A stretch of 64,000 nucleotides of DNA from Klebsiella planticola ATCC 33531 (GCF_000735435.1 NZ_JMPP01000046.1:1-64000); one strand, 5' to 3'; numbered from the stretch's first letter, positions 1 through 8,757 are shown. Made by a program: numbers and translations. The notes: generated by a model not told the origin, from the sequence alone.

Positions 1-2
1 GA

Positions 3-587
3 AAAACGTGGCACTGGAATGCCATCCGCCCTGGCGTAGTGGGTAGCGCGGTGGCGGGCAATACCATGAATCTCGCCCTGAGCATCGCCCTGTACGCCTC
101 GCTGTGCCGGGCGTTGAATCTGCCGCTGCGTTTTCCCGGTTCACCACAGACCTGGCACAGCATCGTCGATTTCACGGATGCCGGATTGCTGGCAGAGGCG
201 ACCCTGTGGGCGGCAACCTCGCCCGTGGCGCAGAATCAGGCTTTCAATGTCAATAACGGTGACGTCTGGCGCTGGAGCGAACTATGGCCGCAGATCGCAC
301 GCTGGTTTGGGCTGGAGGTTGCCCCGCCGGTCAGGCTCTCCTTTCAGCAGTTATTTAAGGACTATCGCGCGCAATGGCGCGACCTTGCCGGGCAGCGGCT
401 GGTGGAGCCGGAACTTTTACGGCTCAGCGACGGCAATTTTGCCGATTTCGTCTTTGGCTGGCATTACGACATGTTTGGCGATGGTAGCAAACTGCGTCGG
501 GCGGGCTTCTCCCGAATGCAGGCAACCGACGAAATGTTTTTCAGTCTCTTCGCGCAGCTGAGAGAGGCACGCATTATCCCCCGATAG
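3..587 (+). CDS. SDR-family NAD(P)-dependent oxidoreductase, C-terminal part
   Basis: The open frame runs in from before the window edge, so only about the last 194 residues are visible and the dinucleotide-binding N-terminus is missing. The reading frame is open upstream of the first GTG, starting KTWHWNAIRPGVVG, which argues for a gene cut by the window edge. The fragment resembles the C-terminal half of extended short-chain dehydrogenases of the progesterone-5-beta-reductase/iridoid-synthase-like (PRISE) type: an RPG.V.G motif, then SIVDFTDAGLLAEATLWAA and NQAFNVNNGD, typical of the substrate-binding half. The substrate is unknown. It is convergent with cybB and has no visible partner gene. 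Confidence 0.75.
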   Translation, partial: KTWHWNAIRPGVVGSAVAGNTMNLALSIALYASLCRALNLPLRFPGSPQTWHSIVDFTDAGLLAEATLWAATSPVAQNQAFNVNNGDVWRWSELWPQIARWFGLEVAPPVRLSFQQLFKDYRAQWRDLAGQRLVEPELLRLSDGNFADFVFGWHYDMFGDGSKLRRAGFSRMQATDEMFFSLFAQLREARIIPR

Positions 588-628
588 CGCGTGGCGCTGA
601 AATACAAACCGGAACGCGCCGGCGTGTT

Positions 629-646
629 CCGGAGAACGGTCTCCGG
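629..646. terminator. Hairpin between convergent SDR gene and cybB
   Basis: A perfect 7-bp stem (CCGGAGA/TCTCCGG) with a 4-base loop ACGG lies between two convergent genes. There is no T-run on either side, so a terminator role is inferred from position only. Confidence 0.3.
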
Positions 647-703
647 GGGAGGTTGCGCGCGACGCTCTCCCGGCATGACCCAGTGAGGGGGCAGATTACC
701 GGC

Positions 704-1240
704 TCAGTCCCGATGTTTTCCTGGCATCATTCGGAGTAAGGTGTTGTCACGCCATATATAGTGGTGCATCAGGGCAGCCGCGGCATGCAAACCAACGATA
801 AAATAACCGGTATTGGCCAGGAATTCATGAACGTCTTTCAGGCTGCTTTGCAGCAGACTGTTTTTCACTGCTGAAATCGGCATATTAATAAAAATAAAGC
901 TCCATTCTTTTTGGCCAAAATAGAGCGACAGAACCCCCAGTGCCGGAAGGATAATAAAAAGGCAATATAAAATAAAATGCATCAACGAGGCGCTGAGTTT
1001 CTGCCACAGGGATAGCGCCGGGACCACCGGTGGTTGCGGAGAAAAAAGCCTGACGACCATTCTGACTAACATCAGAATAAATACGCTGACCCCACAACTG
1101 TAATGCGCGGTCGCCATCCAGTAACGACCTGGGGAATTTTTAGGGAAGATCCCCTTAAACTCCATCGCCGCGTAAGTGATGACGATGAGCAGCAACACCA
1201 GCCAGTGCAGCGCTATCTGACTCCCTGAATATTTTTTCAA
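704..1240 (-). CDS. cybB: Cytochrome b561, superoxide:ubiquinone oxidoreductase type
   Basis: A 178-residue integral membrane di-haem cytochrome, close to the 176 residues of E. coli CybB. It has four hydrophobic segments, and histidines at residues 12, 46, 138 and 152 sit at the positions expected for the two b-haems. The family oxidises superoxide at the periplasmic face and reduces ubiquinone. In E. coli cybB also lies beside gapC and aldA; here about 6 kb of other genes separate it from gapC. Its stop is followed by a convergent gene, so it is probably transcribed alone. The ATG at 1240 follows a purine-rich AAGGAAAC sequence. Confidence 0.92.
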   Translation of the reverse strand: MKKYSGSQIALHWLVLLLIVITYAAMEFKGIFPKNSPGRYWMATAHYSCGVSVFILMLVRMVVRLFSPQPPVVPALSLWQKLSASLMHFILYCLFIILPALGVLSLYFGQKEWSFIFINMPISAVKNSLLQSSLKDVHEFLANTGYFIVGLHAAAALMHHYIWRDNTLLRMMPGKHRD

Positions 1241-1270
1241 TTTTATGTTTCCTTATCGCTTAACGGTCAT

Positions 1271-1960
1271 TCAGGCCATCGCCTGACCGGCGAGAGAACC
1301 GGCCCCCATGGATAAAGCCATAGCCATTGCGCTCCAGAACGTGATTCTTATTATTGCCTTCAACGGTGACGCATTCCCCGCAACCGAGGAGATATAGCCA
1401 AGAATGACCAGCGAAAAAAGGGTGGCGAGAATCACGAACGGAAAAACCCGCGTTGCCGGCGCTAGCCAGGCGATGATGACAGGCAGCAGCGCGCCGGCGG
1501 AAAAGCTAAACGCTGAAAATATCGCGGCCTGCAGCGGCTGCGCCGAATTGGTCTGCGTCAGCCCCAGCTCTTCCCGGGCATGAGCGTCCAGCGCATCCTT
1601 CGCCATAAGCTGTTCCGCGACCCGCTGCGCCAGGGCCGGCTCCAGTCCGCGCTGCCTGTACAGCGAAGCCAGTTCCTGCACCTCTTCCTCGTAATTTGCC
1701 GCCAGCTCTCTTTTTTCCTGACTGAGCGCCGCGTGTTCGCTATCCGCCTGCGATGAAACGGAAACATATTCGCCGGTTGCCATCGACATGGCGCCCGCAA
1801 CCAGCCCGGCCACCCCGGCCAGTAAAATACCCGACGGCGAAGTGCCCGCCGCGGCGACCCCGAGAACCAGACTGGCGGTCGACACGATGCCATCATTCGC
1901 GCCCAGCACCGCCGCTCTCAGCCACCCTACTTTGCCGATACTGTGTCGTTCCAGATGCAT
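1271..1960 (-). CDS. VIT1/CCC1-family membrane transporter (putative Fe/Mn)
   Basis: A protein of about 229 residues with the vacuolar iron transporter signature near the N-terminus (VLGANDGIVSTASLVLG), a charged, Glu-rich cytoplasmic stretch in the middle that corresponds to the metal-binding helices of the family, and three hydrophobic segments at the C-terminus. Family members move Fe2+ or Mn2+ out of the cytosol; the metal here is not shown. I chose the ATG at 1960, preceded by AAGGA at good spacing, over an ATG 11 codons upstream. It lies 31 bp upstream of cybB on the same strand, so co-transcription is possible. It is divergent from a cation diffusion facilitator, so two metal exporters share one intergenic region. 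Confidence 0.85.
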   Translation of the reverse strand: MHLERHSIGKVGWLRAAVLGANDGIVSTASLVLGVAAAGTSPSGILLAGVAGLVAGAMSMATGEYVSVSSQADSEHAALSQEKRELAANYEEEVQELASLYRQRGLEPALAQRVAEQLMAKDALDAHAREELGLTQTNSAQPLQAAIFSAFSFSAGALLPVIIAWLAPATRVFPFVILATLFSLVILGYISSVAGNASPLKAIIRITFWSAMAMALSMGAGSLAGQAMA

Positions 1961-2046
1961 AGTGGTTTTCCTTGTGATCAGGAAATGAGTCATCCTGGCA
2001 TGACGGATATATATAAATCAGCTCACCCGTAACTTATTCTTTTATC

Positions 2047-2079
2047 ATTAACCTTACATTAAGATTACGCCAGTATAAT
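2047..2079 (+). promoter_or_regulatory. Promoter of the CDF gene with PmrA-box-like direct repeat
   Basis: ATTAAC-N5-ATTAAG (2047-2063) matches the enterobacterial PmrA box HTTAAK-N5-HTTAAK at all positions but one. A perfect TATAAT (2074-2079) follows 10 bp later, the arrangement expected where a response regulator replaces the -35 contact. No good -35 hexamer is present. The ATG of the transporter is 37 bp beyond the -10. The match lies in AT-rich DNA, so chance is possible. Confidence 0.4.
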
Positions 2080-2116
2080 CCAGTGCCTGATGTTAATTAT
2101 TTAAACGGACTGTTTT

Positions 2117-3025
2117 ATGCGAAATGATAATGGGTATCATGAACGTTCAGCTATCGCACAAAAAAGCACATTAATCAGCGCCGCGGTTAATATTATCTTG
2201 TCATTCATGCAAATTCTTAGCGGTATATTTTCTGGCTCTCAGGGTTTAATTGCTGATGGTATTCATTCTCTTTCTGATTTAGTGGCAGATGCGGTGGTGC
2301 TGCTGGCAAATAAAAAAAGCCGTAAACCCTCGGACAACGATCACCATTACGGCCACTGGCGATACGAGAACGGCGCGTCATTGATTCTCGGAATGATGCT
2401 GGTTGCCGTGGGCGTCGGTATGCTGTGGTCGGCTGCCGGGAAATTGCTGCACCCTGAGTCACTCTCCGAGGTACATGTTACCGCGCTGTGGGTCGCGCTT
2501 ACCGCTCTCGCGATCAAGGAAACGCTGTTCCGCTATATGCACAGGGTGGCGATCCGCCTCCAGTCCTCTCTGCTGATGGCCAATGCATGGCATGCCCGTT
2601 CTGATGCCGCTTCATCGGTGGTTGTCGCTATCGGTATTACCGGGACGCTGGCCGGCTACCCGTGGTTTGATCCGGCGGCGGCTTTGGTGGTCGGGCTGCT
2701 GATCCTGCGCATGGGCTACGCATTCGCGGCTGATGCGATGCACGATCTGATGGACCGCGCGGCGGATAGCGATAAAGAACATGAAATCAAAGCGCTGCTT
2801 CTGTCAACACCGGGGGTCGCCGGGCTTCATGATCTGAAAACGCGTAAAGCGGGAGATCTTATCCTTGTCGATGTGCATCTGGAGGTGCCGGAACATCTCT
2901 CCGTCCGCGATAGCCATGACATCGCCGTCGCGGCGCGGGAAAGAGTGTTGCAAACAAACGGCATTCTCAATGTCATGGTGCATATCGATCCCTTTTCAGC
3001 AAACGCGCCAAATCAGTGCCTGTAG
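2117..3025 (+). CDS. Cation diffusion facilitator family metal exporter
   Basis: A 302-residue CDF protein with six predicted transmembrane helices and a C-terminal cytoplasmic metal-sensing domain (about residues 215-295, ending VHIDP). The transport-site residues are visible as H50-S-L-S-D54 in helix 2 and H159-A-R-S-D163 in helix 5, the HxxxD/HxxxD pattern common in zinc exporters; a histidine-rich DNDHHYGHWRYEN loop follows helix 2. CDF proteins exchange cytosolic Zn2+ or a related ion for protons. It is divergent from the VIT/CCC1-type gene, which suggests a small metal-detoxification locus, and has a PmrA-box-like element at its promoter. It is not an obvious orthologue of E. coli zitB or fieF. 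Confidence 0.88.
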   Translation: MRNDNGYHERSAIAQKSTLISAAVNIILSFMQILSGIFSGSQGLIADGIHSLSDLVADAVVLLANKKSRKPSDNDHHYGHWRYENGASLILGMMLVAVGVGMLWSAAGKLLHPESLSEVHVTALWVALTALAIKETLFRYMHRVAIRLQSSLLMANAWHARSDAASSVVVAIGITGTLAGYPWFDPAAALVVGLLILRMGYAFAADAMHDLMDRAADSDKEHEIKALLLSTPGVAGLHDLKTRKAGDLILVDVHLEVPEHLSVRDSHDIAVAARERVLQTNGILNVMVHIDPFSANAPNQCL

Positions 3026-3181
3026 TCCGCTGTTGGGTCTGCTCTTCGCTCGAGGCCGCCGCCGATGGCGCCAGAATGTGCATCGGCGTGATGAGAATGC
3101 GGCCAGGACATGGCCTGCGCATGCAGCATAAAACGCATTGTCGTTAGCCCAGGGGAAAGGATCGGCAAAACCTGGCGGGCA

Positions 3182-3204
3182 GAGCGGGCGATATCTGCCC
3201 GCTC
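3182..3204. terminator. Hairpin between convergent CDF and M14 genes
   Basis: A perfect 8-bp stem (GAGCGGGC/GCCCGCTC) with a 7-base loop lies between two convergent stop codons. No T-run is seen on either strand, so termination is inferred from position. Confidence 0.4.
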
Positions 3205-3211
3205 CGATCAC

Positions 3212-4129
3212 TCAGCGTGATAATGCAAATTCAATGGCCCGCCGGACGGTGACAACCTGCGCCCGGGTACACTCCTGCGGAGAAGTTTTCGCGCTATCGG
3301 GATAGACTTCGGTTGTGGTGGTAAACGGCGCGCCGGTTATGGTCGAGCACAGGTGCCAGGCATTATTGTCATACTCAACAATGCCATGACCGATGACCGG
3401 ATAACCGAGCACGGTCTCCCCAGGCACCGACGGAGCAATGTGCGTCACCTGCGCAACCGCAGAAATCAACGCGCTCTGGAAATCCAGTCTTGAATTGCGC
3501 TCGTCGCTGACCAGATAGAAACCGTCAGGAATATTCTCCGGTTTATAGGCCACGCCGTCCCTGGCAGCCCGCGCGGGGCTGAACTCACTTTCGTCCGTAT
3601 CGGTCGTTTCATGCAAATCAACGTGCACGGCGAAGCGGCCTTGCAGCGGCGAAATGAGCCTCATCAAGGCCTGGGACTCCTCCGCTGCGCCCTCGGGGAA
3701 AAATTGCCGGTTAGGGTCGACGGCATCGTAGTTCCAACGGGAAATACGCTCATAGGCCCAGGGGCTGACGCAGGGCGCCACCAGTAGATTGATTTTTCCC
3801 GCATACTCATCCTGATATTCAGTCAAAAACGTCAGGGCGCCCATCACGCCGCTGGTTTCATAACCGTGGACGCCGCCGGTAACGAGAGCCACCGGCAGAG
3901 TATCGTCCCAGTTTTTTGATTTTGCCGCCCTCAACGGATAAACATCATCGGCGTAACGCAATTCGCCATACTGAATGACATCGAAGCGCTGCTTCAGGCC
4001 ATCAAGTACAGCGGACACATCGCGCTGATAGCTCCGGGATCGCCTCTGATTCTGCCGCCAGCGTTGTATTTCGACTGCTGTCCAGGGTTGCCCCGGGGTA
4101 CCGATTGGATAAAACTGATTCAGGGTCAT
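3212..4129 (-). CDS. M14-family zinc carboxypeptidase/deacylase-like protein
   Basis: A 305-residue protein with the metal-binding residues of M14 peptidases: H88 and E91 in GGVHGYET, and H173 in HVDLHET as third zinc ligand. N140-R141 in DPNRQF fits the substrate carboxylate-binding pair, and E274 in TTTTEVYPDS is the expected catalytic glutamate. No signal peptide is visible, so it is probably cytoplasmic. Members of this group cut C-terminal residues or hydrolyse N-acyl amino acids; the substrate cannot be told from sequence. It stands alone, convergent with the CDF gene. The start rests on the ATG at 4129 with a weak GAGTG upstream. Confidence 0.8.
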   Translation of the reverse strand: MTLNQFYPIGTPGQPWTAVEIQRWRQNQRRSRSYQRDVSAVLDGLKQRFDVIQYGELRYADDVYPLRAAKSKNWDDTLPVALVTGGVHGYETSGVMGALTFLTEYQDEYAGKINLLVAPCVSPWAYERISRWNYDAVDPNRQFFPEGAAEESQALMRLISPLQGRFAVHVDLHETTDTDESEFSPARAARDGVAYKPENIPDGFYLVSDERNSRLDFQSALISAVAQVTHIAPSVPGETVLGYPVIGHGIVEYDNNAWHLCSTITGAPFTTTTEVYPDSAKTSPQECTRAQVVTVRRAIEFALSR

Positions 4130-4408
4130 ATTTCACTCAGAGAATAAAAGAGAGTATCGGGTGCGGGAAGAGAGGAATGCAGCGCAACTCCCGGAACCGT
4201 CGATGAAAACATGTCGGCAATCAGGCCGTTGGCCAATTGCGCCATCTCTGAATTAAAGCACAGATCGCCGCAAGGACAACAGCGACTGAAGGCAGGTCAA
4301 TACGCGATTCCCGTCGAAGCAGGATGGTAGATGGGGGCGGACAGGGTTTCTGCCGCCCGAGGCGGCAGCGACCTGGGGCAATCCGCCCTCGTGGCAACGG
4401 CAGGCAAA

Positions 4409-4819
4409 CTAACCGTGGAGGGAAAGTCCCTTGATCACCTTATCCACCATTTTTTTCGGGCCACGGATCCCGAGCCCGACCAGATCCAGATTCTCCGCAT
4501 CGGCGCTGATAAACACCTCACGATTGGCCTCATCGTACCCGGTGGCAAACATGGCGTGAATGTAGGGAATAATGGTCACTTCCCGCTCAAGCGCTTTGCG
4601 ATGCACAACCTGTAATTTTTCCAGCCCGCCCTCAAATATCAGCATGGGCTGGCCAGACATATTGCCATACTGCCGGCCCAGTGAATCGATATAGGGTTGG
4701 CCGAGGATCTCGGGAGCCGCAGAGGCAATCCCCGTCGCCAGAAACGCCACCACGTTCAGTCGCTGCCATGTCGCTAAATCATCGCGCACGATATAGGCAA
4801 TCTTCGTGTCAAAGGTCAT
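4409..4819 (-). CDS. DUF2000 family protein
   Basis: A 136-residue protein matching the DUF2000 pattern: an N-terminal KIAYIVRDDLATWQRLNVVAF, a central FEGG segment, and a C-terminal ISADAENLDLVGLGIRGPKKMVDKVIKGL. The family has a peptidyl-tRNA-hydrolase-like fold and no established function. The ATG at 4819 is preferred over the in-frame TTG just upstream because GGAG lies 7 bases before it. It is downstream of, and on the same strand as, an AraC regulator (gap 54 bp), a pairing I recall from other proteobacteria, so the two are probably functionally linked. Confidence 0.8.
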   Translation of the reverse strand: MTFDTKIAYIVRDDLATWQRLNVVAFLATGIASAAPEILGQPYIDSLGRQYGNMSGQPMLIFEGGLEKLQVVHRKALEREVTIIPYIHAMFATGYDEANREVFISADAENLDLVGLGIRGPKKMVDKVIKGLSLHG

Positions 4820-4873
4820 CAAAATACTCCTGTCTGTACCGCGAAAATATTATCTTCACGTAAGCCCGGGGCA

Positions 4874-5731
4874 TCAGTATAGAACGTTTGAGCAGCGGCT
4901 CTGAAAGGCCACCGGTGAGATCCGGTAAGCGCGCCGGAACCAGCGACCCAGATGGCTCTGATCGGCAAAACCGGTCTCTGCCGCAACCTGCGACACCGCG
5001 AGGCCTCCGGCCAGCAGCCGTCGCGCGGTGCGCAGGCGCAGCCTGACCAGATAGGCATGGGGCGTCTGCCCGAAGGCCGCCTTGAATTGCCGGCTCAGGC
5101 GGAACCGGTCGATACCGCTGATCTCAGCCAGCTCATCGAGGCCGGTATTCCAGGCGAGATGGTCGTGCAGATACTCGCGGACCCGGTTCATCCTGACCAG
5201 TGAATCGGTCATCGCCGTCGCCGGCTTCACGGCAACGTGAGGAGTCAGATGCGCCACCAGACGATCGAGGCTCTCATCACACGCCAACCGACCTTCCCCA
5301 TGATGAATGGCCGCAAACGCCTGCGAGATGGCCATGATCAAGTCGCGATCGTCGGTCAGCGTATGGCGAAAGGCGGCTTCCACCAGAGAAATATCGCCCA
5401 TGCCGCGCTGACGCAGACTGTCGGACATCCAGCGCTGCGGGATGTAGAGCATGGCATAGGTGAATCCGCTGGGCTGCGGGGCGTGGCCATCATGCACGGC
5501 TCCCGGTTCGATAAGGATCGCTTTCCCCGGCGTACTGGTATGCACCGCGCGGTGACAGCTGAAGCGCTGTGAACCCTGTAAAGTGACCCCCAGCAGCAGC
5601 TCCTCGTGGTCGTGGCTGTCGTAAGCATGGCCTTTAAAGTGCGCGTTGACACTTTCAATACCCGTAGCGGCATCCCGGCGAAAGTCGACCCAATCGCCGG
5701 ATGTCGCCGGCGGCGTTTTTTCTGACATCAT
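4874..5731 (-). CDS. AraC-family transcriptional regulator (DUF2000-linked)
   Basis: A protein of about 285 residues with an N-terminal cupin-type sensor domain (histidines in DSHDHEELLLG and HDGHAP) and a C-terminal pair of helix-turn-helix motifs (about residues 185-280: LDELAEISGIDRFRLSRQFK and AVSQVAAETGFADQSHLGRW). This is the domain order of AraC regulators of the group with a ligand-binding cupin. It is divergent from a luciferase-like oxidoreductase and lies upstream of the DUF2000 gene, so both are candidate targets. The ATG pair at 5731/5728 is preferred over a TTG at 5758. The ligand is unknown. Confidence 0.87.
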   Translation of the reverse strand: MMSEKTPPATSGDWVDFRRDAATGIESVNAHFKGHAYDSHDHEELLLGVTLQGSQRFSCHRAVHTSTPGKAILIEPGAVHDGHAPQPSGFTYAMLYIPQRWMSDSLRQRGMGDISLVEAAFRHTLTDDRDLIMAISQAFAAIHHGEGRLACDESLDRLVAHLTPHVAVKPATAMTDSLVRMNRVREYLHDHLAWNTGLDELAEISGIDRFRLSRQFKAAFGQTPHAYLVRLRLRTARRLLAGGLAVSQVAAETGFADQSHLGRWFRRAYRISPVAFQSRCSNVLY

Positions 5732-6030
5732 CACACTCTGACAACGTTGACGGGACAATAAGCTTAACAGGGAACTGAGCGACGAATTGGCCTAAAATGC
5801 GCCACATATTATCGGGGTTCAGCGGCGCATCGCCCCAGCCGCTCTCTCCCGGACGGCGCTACCGGCGCCCCGTTTCAATCAATTTATTTGATGCATTATG
5901 TTAAACAAACGTTATTTATTCTCCTCAGGGAATACGTAAAGTAGTGATTATGCCAAACGAGAACCGGCCGGCTTCACCGAGGCCGGCACCCGTCTACTGA
6001 ACATTCCCTGCAAACCAGGATAAAGACGTC

Positions 6031-7059
6031 ATGAAAAAGATTGGATTTTTGTCATTCGGACACTGGACGCCATCGCCGCAGTCCGCTACCCGCTCTGCCG
6101 CTGACGCATTGCTGCAATCCATCGATCTGGCGGTGGCCGCTGAAGAGCTGGGCGCTGACGGCGCCTGGTTCAGAGTGCATCACTTTGCCCGTCAGCTCAG
6201 TTCGCCGTTTCCTCTGCTGGCGGCGATCGGCGCCAGAACCCGGCGTATTGAGATAGGTACCGGCGTTATCGATATGCGCTATGAAAACCCGCTGTACATG
6301 GCCGAAGATGCCGGCGCCGCGGACTTGATCTCCGGCGGACGCCTGCAGCTGGGTATCAGCCGGGGCTCCCCGGAGCAGGTGATCGACGGCTGGCGCTATT
6401 TCGGTTACGTCCCTGGCGAAGGGGAAAATGAATCCGATATGGCGCGCCGGCATTCTGAGGTGTTGCTGGACGTCCTGCGCGGCGAAGGCTTTGCGAAACC
6501 CAATCCGCAGCCGATGTTCCCGAACCCGCCGGGTCTGCTGCGCCCGGAACCCTATTCCGCAGGCCTGCGCGAGCGCATCTGGTGGGGCGCCGGTTCGAAT
6601 GCAACGGCGGAGTGGGCCGCCAGACTGGGAATGAACCTGCAAAGCTCGACCTTAAAAGACGATGAAACCGGCGAACCGTTCCATATTCAGCAGGCGAAAC
6701 AGATCCGGGCCTATCGCGACGCCTGGGCGCAAGCCGGGCATACGTGGACGCCGCGCGTCTCCGTTAGCCGCAGCATTTTTGCCCTGATGGACGATCGGGA
6801 CCGGCGCTATTTTGGCTCCAGCCATGACGACAGCGATAAAGTCGGTTTCCTCGACGAGAAGACCCGCGCAATTTTCGGTCGCAGCTATGCCGCCGAACCG
6901 GACAAGCTGATTGCGCAGCTGCAGCAGGATGAGGCGATTGCCGAGGCGGATACGCTGCTACTGACCGTGCCAAACCAGCTCGGCGTCGATTACAACGTGC
7001 ACGTCATCGAGTCCATCCTGCAACATGTTGCGCCGGCGATGGGCTGGCGCGACAAATAA
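6031..7059 (+). CDS. Luciferase-like (LLM class) flavin-dependent oxidoreductase
   Basis: A 342-residue bacterial-luciferase-like monooxygenase: LSFGHW at the N-terminus, ELGADGAWFRVHHF and IEIGTGVIDMRYENP in the first half of the TIM barrel, GGRLQLGISRGSPE, and an FMN phosphate-binding region near WWGAGSNATAEWAA. Such enzymes use FMNH2 or F420H2, with enteric members expected to use reduced FMN, and oxidise unknown substrates. An AGGA ribosome site lies 10 bp before the ATG. It is divergent from the AraC/DUF2000 pair with about 300 bp between the start codons, consistent with activation by that regulator. No dedicated flavin reductase gene is nearby. Confidence 0.87.
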   Translation: MKKIGFLSFGHWTPSPQSATRSAADALLQSIDLAVAAEELGADGAWFRVHHFARQLSSPFPLLAAIGARTRRIEIGTGVIDMRYENPLYMAEDAGAADLISGGRLQLGISRGSPEQVIDGWRYFGYVPGEGENESDMARRHSEVLLDVLRGEGFAKPNPQPMFPNPPGLLRPEPYSAGLRERIWWGAGSNATAEWAARLGMNLQSSTLKDDETGEPFHIQQAKQIRAYRDAWAQAGHTWTPRVSVSRSIFALMDDRDRRYFGSSHDDSDKVGFLDEKTRAIFGRSYAAEPDKLIAQLQQDEAIAEADTLLLTVPNQLGVDYNVHVIESILQHVAPAMGWRDK

Positions 7060-7128
7060 GTTTGCCACGTCCACGCCCTGCCCGCCGCCGGGCGGAGCAC
7101 ATGGCCTGGAGCAGCCCGCCGGGATGCG

Positions 7129-7464
7129 TTATCGGCGGGCTGGCGGCTGAAGCTGATAGATCCACGCGGTCACGCTCTGCTCCTCTGCCATCGTCACCTC
7201 TACCGCCACCCGGTCGTAGCCCTCTTCGAACTCATCCAGCATCGGCCAGTGCGCGGCAAGTTTATCCGATATAAAGAGATAACCGTCGACCCGGGGCCCC
7301 TGTTTATCGAGGACGATACCCGGGAAATCGGCAGCGGCCCCCCAGCCGCGCGCATAAAACGTGCCGTGCACCCAACCCGGCAGCCACTCGCCGCCGATAT
7401 TTTCCAGAATGGGGGCATTTTCATGGCCCGGACGCAGCGTGCCGTAAACAAATAAACGTTCCAT
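7129..7464 (-). CDS. Gamma-glutamylcyclotransferase family protein (AIG2/YtfP-like)
   Basis: A 111-residue protein starting MERLFVYGTLRPG, the substrate-binding loop of the AIG2/GGCT fold. The expected catalytic glutamate is in LDEFEEGYDRV. Family members release 5-oxoproline from gamma-glutamyl amines or peptides. I chose the ATG at 7464 because GAGGAA precedes it; an ORF extension 7 codons upstream lacks a good site. It is convergent with the LLM gene and divergent from gapC. Confidence 0.87.
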   Translation of the reverse strand: MERLFVYGTLRPGHENAPILENIGGEWLPGWVHGTFYARGWGAAADFPGIVLDKQGPRVDGYLFISDKLAAHWPMLDEFEEGYDRVAVEVTMAEEQSVTAWIYQLQPPARR

Positions 7465-7634
7465 GATTCCTCGTCGCAAAGTCACTCATGCCCGACGGGC
7501 GGTGAAAAGGTTCAAAATACGAGGGAACACCGCGCTTAGCAAGATACGGGAAACGCGACTAGCCCGCGGCAGAGAATACATTAATTTTTCTGTAGTGTTT
7601 TTCAACCGCTTAGCGGATGGCGAGACTTTCCGGG

Positions 7635-7663
7635 TTGCCGATTCGCCATGAGTAGAGTATGCC
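7635..7663 (+). promoter_or_regulatory. Candidate sigma-70 promoter of gapC
   Basis: TTGCCG (7635-7640) and TATGCC (7658-7663) are separated by 17 bp and would start transcription about 45 bp before the gapC ATG. Each hexamer matches consensus at 4 of 6 positions, so this is only a candidate. GGAGG at 7704-7708 is the ribosome site. Confidence 0.3.
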
Positions 7664-7714
7664 TGGAGTGTCTTATACCCTCAACCTCACTCACTATCCT
7701 ATCGGAGGCTTTAG

Positions 7715-8713
7715 ATGAGCAAACTAGGGATTAATGGCTTTGGTCGTATCGGACGTCTGGTATTACGCCGTTTACTGGAAGTGAACAGCCCGCTTGAAGT
7801 GGTGGCGATCAACGATCTTACCTCGCCGAAAGTGCTGGCCTATTTGTTAAAACATGATTCAAACTACGGGCCGTTCCCGTGGAGCGTTGATTTTACGGAA
7901 GATGCGCTCATCGTGAATGGCAAAAAAATTACCGTCTATGCCGAGAAAGAGGCCCGGCATATTCCGTGGACAGCGGTGGGTGCGGAACTGATTGTCGAGT
8001 GTACCGGCTTCTACACATCCACCGAGAAGGCGCAGGCGCATCTTGATGCCGGGGCGAAAAAAGTCCTGATCTCCGCCCCTGCCGGTGACATGAAAACCAT
8101 CGTCTATAACGTCAACGACGATACCCTGACCGCCGATGACACCATCATTTCCGTCGCCTCCTGTACCACCAACTGCCTGGCGCCGATGGCCAAAGTCCTC
8201 AACGACGCTTTCGGCATTAAGCTCGGCACCATGACCACCATTCATGCCTACACCGGCACTCAGTCGCTGGTTGACGGCCCGCGGGGGAAAGATTTACGCG
8301 CCTCGCGCGCGGCGGCGGAAAACATCATCCCGCACACCACCGGGGCGGCGAAAGCCATCGGGCTGGTTATTCCAGCGCTCAGCGGCAAGCTGAAGGGTCA
8401 CGCCCAGCGCGTGCCGACCAAAACCGGCTCAGTCACCGAACTGGTCTCCATCCTGGAGAAAAAAGTCACCGCCGATGAGGTCAATCAGGCGATGAAGAAA
8501 GCGGCGGAGAACAACGAATCCTTCGGCTACACCGAAGAAGAGATCGTCTCTTCCGACATTATCGGCAGCCATTTCGGCTCGATTTACGATGCCACCCAGC
8601 TTGAAGTCGCCGAAGCCGGCGACGTTCAGCTGGTCAAAACCGTTGCCTGGTACGATAACGAGTACGGTTTTGTCACCCAGCTAATCCGCGTGCTGGATAA
8701 ATTTGCCCACTAG
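7715..8713 (+). CDS. gapC: Glyceraldehyde-3-phosphate dehydrogenase, second copy (GapC type)
   Basis: A full-length 332-residue phosphorylating GAPDH. It shows the NAD-binding NGFGRIGR (residues 7-14) with an Asp in AINDL at the end of the second strand (NAD preference), and the catalytic Cys150 in [12 protein letters not shown]. It sits between aldA and cybB as in E. coli, where K-12 gapC is disrupted; here the frame is intact. GapA is the main glycolytic enzyme in enterobacteria and would be encoded elsewhere. A strong SD (GGAGG) precedes the ATG, and a bidirectional terminator separates it from aldA. Confidence 0.93.
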   Translation: MSKLGINGFGRIGRLVLRRLLEVNSPLEVVAINDLTSPKVLAYLLKHDSNYGPFPWSVDFTEDALIVNGKKITVYAEKEARHIPWTAVGAELIVECTGFYTSTEKAQAHLDAGAKKVLISAPAGDMKTIVYNVNDDTLTADDTIISVASCTTNCLAPMAKVLNDAFGIKLGTMTTIHAYTGTQSLVDGPRGKDLRASRAAAENIIPHTTGAAKAIGLVIPALSGKLKGHAQRVPTKTGSVTELVSILEKKVTADEVNQAMKKAAENNESFGYTEEEIVSSDIIGSHFGSIYDATQLEVAEAGDVQLVKTVAWYDNEYGFVTQLIRVLDKFAH

Positions 8714-8732
8714 CCATCGCGGCGACGCAAAA

Positions 8733-8757
8733 AAGCGGATAGCCTGGCTATCCGCTT
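8733..8757. terminator. Bidirectional terminator between gapC and aldA
   Basis: AAGCGGATAGCC and its reverse complement form a long stem around a very short loop, flanked by A-runs on the left and a T-rich stretch on the right. It lies between the convergent stops of gapC and aldA and can serve both. Confidence 0.75.

Noticed and set aside
4350-4368. Perfect 8-bp hairpin after the DUF2000 gene
   Set aside because: No T-run on either strand and 41 bp past the stop; not strong enough to call a terminator.
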